Assembly: GCA_910577885.1 (NCBI GenBank) | Contig: CAJTNK010000057.1 | Span: 1-11,706, forward strand | Length of the DNA: 11,706 nt | Source: an uncultured Rikenella sp. | GTDB taxonomy: Bacteria > Bacteroidota > Bacteroidia > Bacteroidales > Rikenellaceae | Reading direction: 5' to 3' | The notes under the pieces: generated by a model | The model's database searches: none | What the model saw: only the letters and a program-made list of their open reading frames with translations | What the model was told of the DNA's origin: nothing | Part shown: positions 8,201 to 11,706 of the stretch, piece by piece | Layout of the letters: the number at the start of each line of letters is the position of its first letter | How positions within the stretch are numbered: the stretch's first letter is position 1 | Translations under genes and position numbers: made by a program

Positions 8201-8253
8201 ATTACTTCCTTATCGTAACCTCGGTCTTTGGCTACGGGCTGGACTGTTCTCTT

Positions 8254-8261
8254 TACCTTTG
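8254..8261 (+). promoter_or_regulatory. Possible Bacteroidetes -7 box inside element B
   Basis: TACCTTTG is a full match to the Bacteroidetes -7 consensus TAnnTTTG. A TTTG at 8227-8230 lies 23 bp upstream, longer than the usual 19-21. It points at the transporter gene 440 bp away, across the rest of the element. The corresponding spot on the right arm lacks a perfect box. Weak on its own. Confidence 0.3.
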
Positions 8262-8318
8262 CTTTGCTCGTATTGCTTTCGGCAATTGGCAAACCGTGTT
8301 TTGAGACCGGATGGAACT

Positions 8319-8342
8319 GTTCTTTTTGTGAACAAAAAGAAC
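8319..8342 (+). repeat. Left shoulder hairpin of element B
   Basis: The same 11-bp perfect inverted repeat with a GA spacer as at 5856-5879. The next A-run and CTTT are also identical. Confidence 0.85.
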
Positions 8343-8411
8343 CAAAAAAACTTTCGGGAATGCTAACGCATTCCATGGGCTGCCGTAGTCAAGAGCCTTG
8401 AGTCCTTTTCT

Positions 8412-8483
8412 TTGGGCCGGGGATTCTTTCGGGGCGCATAATGCAGTACATTACCTTTTGCGCCCCGGAGAACCCCGACCCAA
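8412..8483 (+). other. Central GC-rich stem-loop of element B
   Basis: TTGGG (8412-8416) pairs with CCCAA (8479-8483), and CGGGG (8418-8422) with CCCCG (8473-8477). TTCT (8424-8427) pairs with AGAA (8469-8472), and CGGGGCGCA (8430-8438) with TGCGCCCCG (8459-8467). The loop contains TAATGCAGTACATTACCTTT (8439-8458), related to the loop of element A. Confidence 0.7.
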
Positions 8484-8549
8484 TCAATGGTTCAAAGCAT
8501 TAGCTTGCGGAGCTTAAGGCGTAGCGTACGCTATCTCAAAAGTTTTTGG

Positions 8550-8573
8550 TGCCGCTTTTTCCAAAAAGCGGCA
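8550..8573 (+). repeat. Right shoulder hairpin of element B
   Basis: TGCCGCTTTTT (8550-8560) and its exact reverse complement (8563-8573) with a CC spacer, identical to 6067-6090. Confidence 0.85.
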
Positions 8574-8697
8574 GTCCCCTCCCGTCGCTAATGACCGTTT
8601 ACACATTATACCGAAGTAAAGCGCGGAAAACGAAGTTAAAAAGTGGCAGTTTCTGTTTGTAGTTAATGACAGGTTACGAAAAGAAGTTATTCGAGTT

Positions 8698-9993
8698 ATG
8701 AATCGGAAGATATTATCGTTGGCGATACCGAATATTGTATCGAATATCACGGTGCCGTTGTTGGGGATGGTTGATTTGGCGATCGTGGGTCGGTTGGGGG
8801 ACGACGCATTGATCGGAGGGATTGCGGTGGGAGGTGCGGTGTTCAATTTTCTGTACTGGAATTTCGGTTTTCTGCGGATGGGGACCAGCGGGTTCACGGC
8901 TCAGGCGTACGGGGCCCGGGAGTTGCGTGAGGCGGCTCGGGTGTTGGTTCGGGGCGTGTGTGTGGCTGCGGCGGTGGCCGGGCTGATTTGGATTTTTCAG
9001 CGGCCGTTGCTCGAGGGGGCGTTGTGGATCATGGAGGGGAGCGAGGCGGTCGAGGAGGCGGCGCGGCGTTATTTTCGGGTGAGGGTGTGGGCGGCACCGG
9101 CTACGCTGTCGCTCTATGCTTTCACCGGGTGGTTCATCGGGATGCAGAACTCCCGGATCCCGATGTGGATCTCGATCGGCATCAATGTCATGAATATCGG
9201 TTGCAGTTTCGCGGCCGTGCGCGGGTTCGGGATGGGGATCGAGGGGGTGGCGCTCGGTACGGTGGTGGCCCAGTGGAGCGGTGTGGCGATGGCGGTGGTT
9301 ATCGTCGGCCAGTACTACGGCCGGTTTTTCGGACGCGAGATTCTGCGGCAGAGCGGTGTGTTGTCGTGGGGAGTGATGAGGCGTTTTTTCCGGGTGAACG
9401 GCGATATTTTCCTGCGGACCGTTTGTTTGGTGGCCGTCTTCACCTACTTCACCGCCGCGTCGACCCGGATGGGCGATACGCTGCTGGCGGTCAATACGTT
9501 GATGTTGCAGCTCTTCACGCTTTTTTCCTACATGATGGACGGTTTTGCCTATGCCGGCGAGGCGTTGGCCGGCCGGTACTGGGGGGCGGGGAATCGACAG
9601 CTGTTGCGACGTGCCGTGCGGGGCTTGCTCGGCTGGGGGGCGGTGCTGGCGGGGCTTTTTACCCTCCTCTATGCGGTGGCGGGGAGCGAAATCCTGGGGC
9701 TTTTTACCGATAGCTCGGTGATTCTGGAGGCGGCGCGGGGGTATGCGGGTTGGGCGGTGCTGGTGCCGGTGTGCAGTTTCCTGGCTTTTTTGCTGGACGG
9801 GATACTGGTCGGCATCACTGCCACGGCTTTGATGCGAAACGCCATGTTTGCGGCGACGGCGCTGTTCTTCGGCTTCTACTTTTCGGTGGGGCAGGGGTGG
9901 GGGAATGCGGGGCTGTGGGGGGCTTTTCTGATCTTTCTTTTCGTGCGGGGAGCGGCGCAGGCGGGGCTTTCGTGGCGGAGGATTTTCGGTTAG
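8698..9993 (+). CDS. MATE-family efflux transporter (DinF-like)
   Basis: This is a 431-aa inner-membrane multidrug/toxin extrusion protein, expected to export cationic or amphipathic compounds using a Na+ or H+ gradient; the substrate is unknown. The start region, IPNIVSNITVPLLGMVDLAIVGRLGD (about 10-35), is the first MATE helix pair with the conserved Pro and the VD motif. FLRMGTSGFTAQAYGARE (about 59-76) is the family signature and its form points to the DinF-like branch. Hydrophobic segments run through to the C-terminus and fit twelve helices in two halves (about 1-205 and 215-431). A second-half equivalent, MMDGFAYAGEALAGRYWGAGN, is visible near 279-299. The length is normal and no break is seen. 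The ATG at 8698 follows repeat element B with no spacer, so the 5' UTR, if transcribed from upstream, is the element itself. Confidence 0.93.
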   Translation: MNRKILSLAIPNIVSNITVPLLGMVDLAIVGRLGDDALIGGIAVGGAVFNFLYWNFGFLRMGTSGFTAQAYGARELREAARVLVRGVCVAAAVAGLIWIFQRPLLEGALWIMEGSEAVEEAARRYFRVRVWAAPATLSLYAFTGWFIGMQNSRIPMWISIGINVMNIGCSFAAVRGFGMGIEGVALGTVVAQWSGVAMAVVIVGQYYGRFFGREILRQSGVLSWGVMRRFFRVNGDIFLRTVCLVAVFTYFTAASTRMGDTLLAVNTLMLQLFTLFSYMMDGFAYAGEALAGRYWGAGNRQLLRRAVRGLLGWGAVLAGLFTLLYAVAGSEILGLFTDSSVILEAARGYAGWAVLVPVCSFLAFLLDGILVGITATALMRNAMFAATALFFGFYFSVGQGWGNAGLWGAFLIFLFVRGAAQAGLSWRRIFG

Positions 9994-10005
9994 GTGTTGG
10001 GTGTT

Positions 10006-10037
10006 TTTGTGGTTTAAAGAGTTGAATATTAGGTTTT
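10006..10037 (+). promoter_or_regulatory. Candidate Bacteroidetes promoter for leuA
   Basis: TTTG at 10006-10009 serves as a -33 box. After a 20-bp spacer comes TAGGTTTT at 10030-10037, which matches five of six fixed bases of TAnnTTTG. The spacing is within the usual 19-21 bp. It would start leuA transcription about 100 bp before the ATG, making leuA separate from the transporter gene. Confidence 0.45.
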
Positions 10038-10145
10038 AATCGGTTTTATTTTTCGGTTCGATGTCGTAGATTCTGCCGGACGGTGGTGTGGCGGGTCAGG
10101 GAGGAGTGTGTAGCTTTACGTGCTGAAAAATTGAAAATCCATAAG

Positions 10146-11639
10146 ATGGCAGACAAACTCTATATTTTCGATACCACGTTGCGGGATGGCGAACAGGTGC
10201 CCGGATGTCAGTTGAATACGGTCGAGAAGATCGAAGTGGCGCGGCAGCTCGAACTACTGGGTGTGGATGTGATCGAGGCCGGTTTTCCGGTGTCGAGTCC
10301 GGGGGATTTCAACTCCGTGCGCGAGATCTCGCGGGCGGTCAATCAGCCGACCATCTGTGCCTTGACGCGGGCGGTGGAGCGCGACATCGAAGTGGCGGCC
10401 GATGCCTTGAAGTATGCCAAACGGGGGCGGATTCACACCGGGATCGGGACGTCGGACGAACATATCCGGTACAAGTTCAACTCTACGCGGGAGGAGGTCT
10501 TGGAACGGGCCGTGGCGGCGGTGAAGTTCGCCAAGCGGTTTGTGGAGGATGTCGAATTCTATGCCGAGGATGCGGGGCGGTCGGATAACGAATACTTGGC
10601 CCGGGTGGTCGAGGCGGTTATTAAAGCGGGGGCTACGGTGGTCAACATTCCGGACACGACGGGATACTGTCTGCCGGCGGAGTATGCGGCCAAGATCGCT
10701 TACCTGATAGAGCATGTCGACGGGGTGCACAACGCCATTTTGTCGACCCACTGTCACAATGACCTGGGGATGGCGACGGCCAATTCGTTGGCTGGGATTG
10801 CGGCGGGGGCTCGGCAGGTGGAGTGTACGATCAACGGGATCGGCGAACGGGCCGGGAATACGGCTTTGGAGGAGGTGGTGATGGCGCTCCGGTGCCACCG
10901 GGAGCTGGGCATCGATACGGACATCGACACGAAACGGATTACGACCACCAGCCGGATGGTCTCCAGCTTGATGAACATGCCGGTGCAGGCCAACAAGGCG
11001 ATTGTCGGTCGGAATGCCTTTGCGCACTCTTCGGGGATCCACCAGGACGGGGTGCTCAAGAACCGGGAAAGTTACGAAATCATGAACCCGGAGGATGTGG
11101 GGCTGGCCGATAACTCGATCGTGCTGACGGCGCGCAGCGGTCGGGCGGCGCTGAAACACCGCCTCGAACAAATGGGCTATTTGCTCGAGGGGGATGAATT
11201 GGCACGGGCTTACGAACAGTTCTTGGTATTGGCGGACAACAACAAAAATATTCAGGACGAGGATCTTTTGCCGTTGGTGGGCGGTGCGGAGAAACGGGAT
11301 CGGCATATCGAACTGGCTTATCTCCAGGTGCTTTCGGGGACGCTGGTTCCGACGGCGACGGTGCGGGTGCGGATCGGGGGGAGCGAGGTTACGGCGACCG
11401 CGACGGGGAACGGGCCGATCGATGCCTCGATCAATGCCATCCGGACGATCATCAAGGACAAAATCACGTTGCAGGAGTTCCTGATCCAGGCGATGACCAA
11501 GGGGTCGAACGACCTGGGGCGGGTGCACATGCAGCTGGTTTACGGGAATGTGGCGGTGCACGGCTTCGCGATTCATGCGGATATTACCCGGGCGGCGGTG
11601 GAGGCGTATATCGACGGGGTGAACAAGGCGTTGGCGTAG
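10146..11639 (+). CDS. leuA: 2-isopropylmalate synthase
   Basis: This enzyme condenses acetyl-CoA with 2-oxoisovalerate, the first committed step of leucine synthesis, in the cytosol. I start it at the ATG at 10146 (497 aa, MADKLYIFDTTLRDGEQ). The GTG at 10083 would add 21 unrelated residues and run through the 5' UTR. The HMGL-like catalytic barrel (about 5-275) has TTLRDGEQ at 10-17 with R13 and D14, the metal-binding HCH at 202-204, and NGIGERAGN at 230-238. SSGIHQDGVLKN marks the subdomain after the barrel. The C-terminal third (about 360-495), including the GNGPIDASINAI stretch, is the LeuA regulatory domain that binds leucine for feedback inhibition in this family. Close resemblance to Bacteroidetes LeuA makes citramalate or homocitrate synthase less likely. 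No other leu gene is in the window. Confidence 0.95.
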   Translation: MADKLYIFDTTLRDGEQVPGCQLNTVEKIEVARQLELLGVDVIEAGFPVSSPGDFNSVREISRAVNQPTICALTRAVERDIEVAADALKYAKRGRIHTGIGTSDEHIRYKFNSTREEVLERAVAAVKFAKRFVEDVEFYAEDAGRSDNEYLARVVEAVIKAGATVVNIPDTTGYCLPAEYAAKIAYLIEHVDGVHNAILSTHCHNDLGMATANSLAGIAAGARQVECTINGIGERAGNTALEEVVMALRCHRELGIDTDIDTKRITTTSRMVSSLMNMPVQANKAIVGRNAFAHSSGIHQDGVLKNRESYEIMNPEDVGLADNSIVLTARSGRAALKHRLEQMGYLLEGDELARAYEQFLVLADNNKNIQDEDLLPLVGGAEKRDRHIELAYLQVLSGTLVPTATVRVRIGGSEVTATATGNGPIDASINAIRTIIKDKITLQEFLIQAMTKGSNDLGRVHMQLVYGNVAVHGFAIHADITRAAVEAYIDGVNKALA

Positions 11640-11673
11640 GGGGGTGTCGGGTTTTCTCCGCCGGTAGGCCCCA

Positions 11674-11690
11674 GCGATGCGCAGCATCGC
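11674..11690 (+). other. Hairpin downstream of leuA
   Basis: GCGATGC (11674-11680) pairs perfectly with GCATCGC (11684-11690) around GCA, 34 bp after the leuA stop. No T-tract follows before the window ends, so a terminator cannot be confirmed. The 66 bp after leuA otherwise show nothing I can name. Confidence 0.4.
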
Positions 11691-11706
11691 CGGCTCACCG
11701 CGAGCA

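Larger units (their letters stand above)
8195..8697 (+). repeat. Palindromic intergenic repeat, copy B (about 503 bp), long arms
   Basis: This element occupies the whole gap between the DPP III stop codon and the MATE start codon. Its arms (about 8195-8354 and 8540-8697) align as imperfect inverted repeats of about 155 bp, about twice the length in copy A. Each arm carries the roughly 32-nt motif twice: 8214-8246 and 8288-8319 on the left (inverted), 8572-8603 and 8647-8678 on the right (direct). The two spacers between motifs (8247-8287 and 8604-8646) are also inverted relatives of each other. Inside are the shoulder hairpins (8319-8342, 8550-8573), a 7-bp hairpin (8357-8374) and the central stem (8412-8483). 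The orientation is the same as in copy A. The left boundary is approximate: similarity reaches AACTAA, which includes the TAA stop. Confidence 0.8.

Noticed and set aside
7045..8304. Plus-strand 419-codon frame overlapping the DPP III gene
   Set aside because: It is an out-of-frame shadow of low complexity, rich in Arg and Gly, and it runs into repeat element B.
5824..8678. CRISPR-like array
   Set aside because: The six motif copies are imperfect, inverted relative to one another and unevenly spaced, and no cas gene is present.
10083..10145. GTG start at 10083 for leuA
   Set aside because: The 21 added residues resemble nothing in LeuA, and the candidate promoter and A-rich start context favour the ATG at 10146.

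Overview
The window reads as chromosomal DNA of a GC-rich member of the Bacteroidales; an Alistipes/Rikenellaceae-like organism is my best guess, and this is inference. Supporting signs are A-rich start contexts without Shine-Dalgarno sequences, a Bacteroidetes-style LeuRS and LeuA, a lipoprotein dipeptidyl peptidase III with the HECLGH motif known from Bacteroides, an M23 peptidase with an HLD active-site variant, and one good TTTG / TAnnTTTG promoter match. All seven genes lie on the + strand. No phage, conjugative or CRISPR genes are present.

Layout: a structured, gene-free leader (1-170) precedes leuS (171-2876). A YitT-family membrane protein (2907-3797) follows after 30 bp. An M23 murein peptidase with one N-terminal membrane anchor (3908-5275) comes next and overlaps by 23 bp a YhbP/UPF0306-type flavin-binding-fold protein (5253-5810). 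A lipoprotein dipeptidyl peptidase III (6155-8200), a DinF-like MATE transporter (8698-9993) and leuA, 2-isopropylmalate synthase (10146-11639), complete the gene set. These are mostly housekeeping genes: leucine biosynthesis and leucine charging at the two ends, with envelope, peptide and transport functions between.

The unusual content is in the two longest gaps. The gaps at 5811-6154 and 8201-8697 are almost entirely filled by two related, same-orientation repeat elements, A (about 5812-6132) and B (about 8195-8697). Each is a long imperfect palindrome: terminal inverted arms, two 'shoulder' hairpins with 11-bp perfect arms and a 2-nt spacer, a small variable hairpin, and a central GC-rich stem-loop. 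The central stems differ in sequence between copies but still pair, and the loop sequence is conserved. The shoulders are nearly identical between copies (39/39 and 67/70 positions by my count), and a roughly 32-nt arm motif occurs six times. Element B has arms about twice as long as A. It begins at the stop codon of the peptidase gene and ends at the base before the transporter's ATG. The family could be a MITE/foldback-type mobile repeat, a structured RNA or processing element, or both. It is the main candidate here for an undescribed system.
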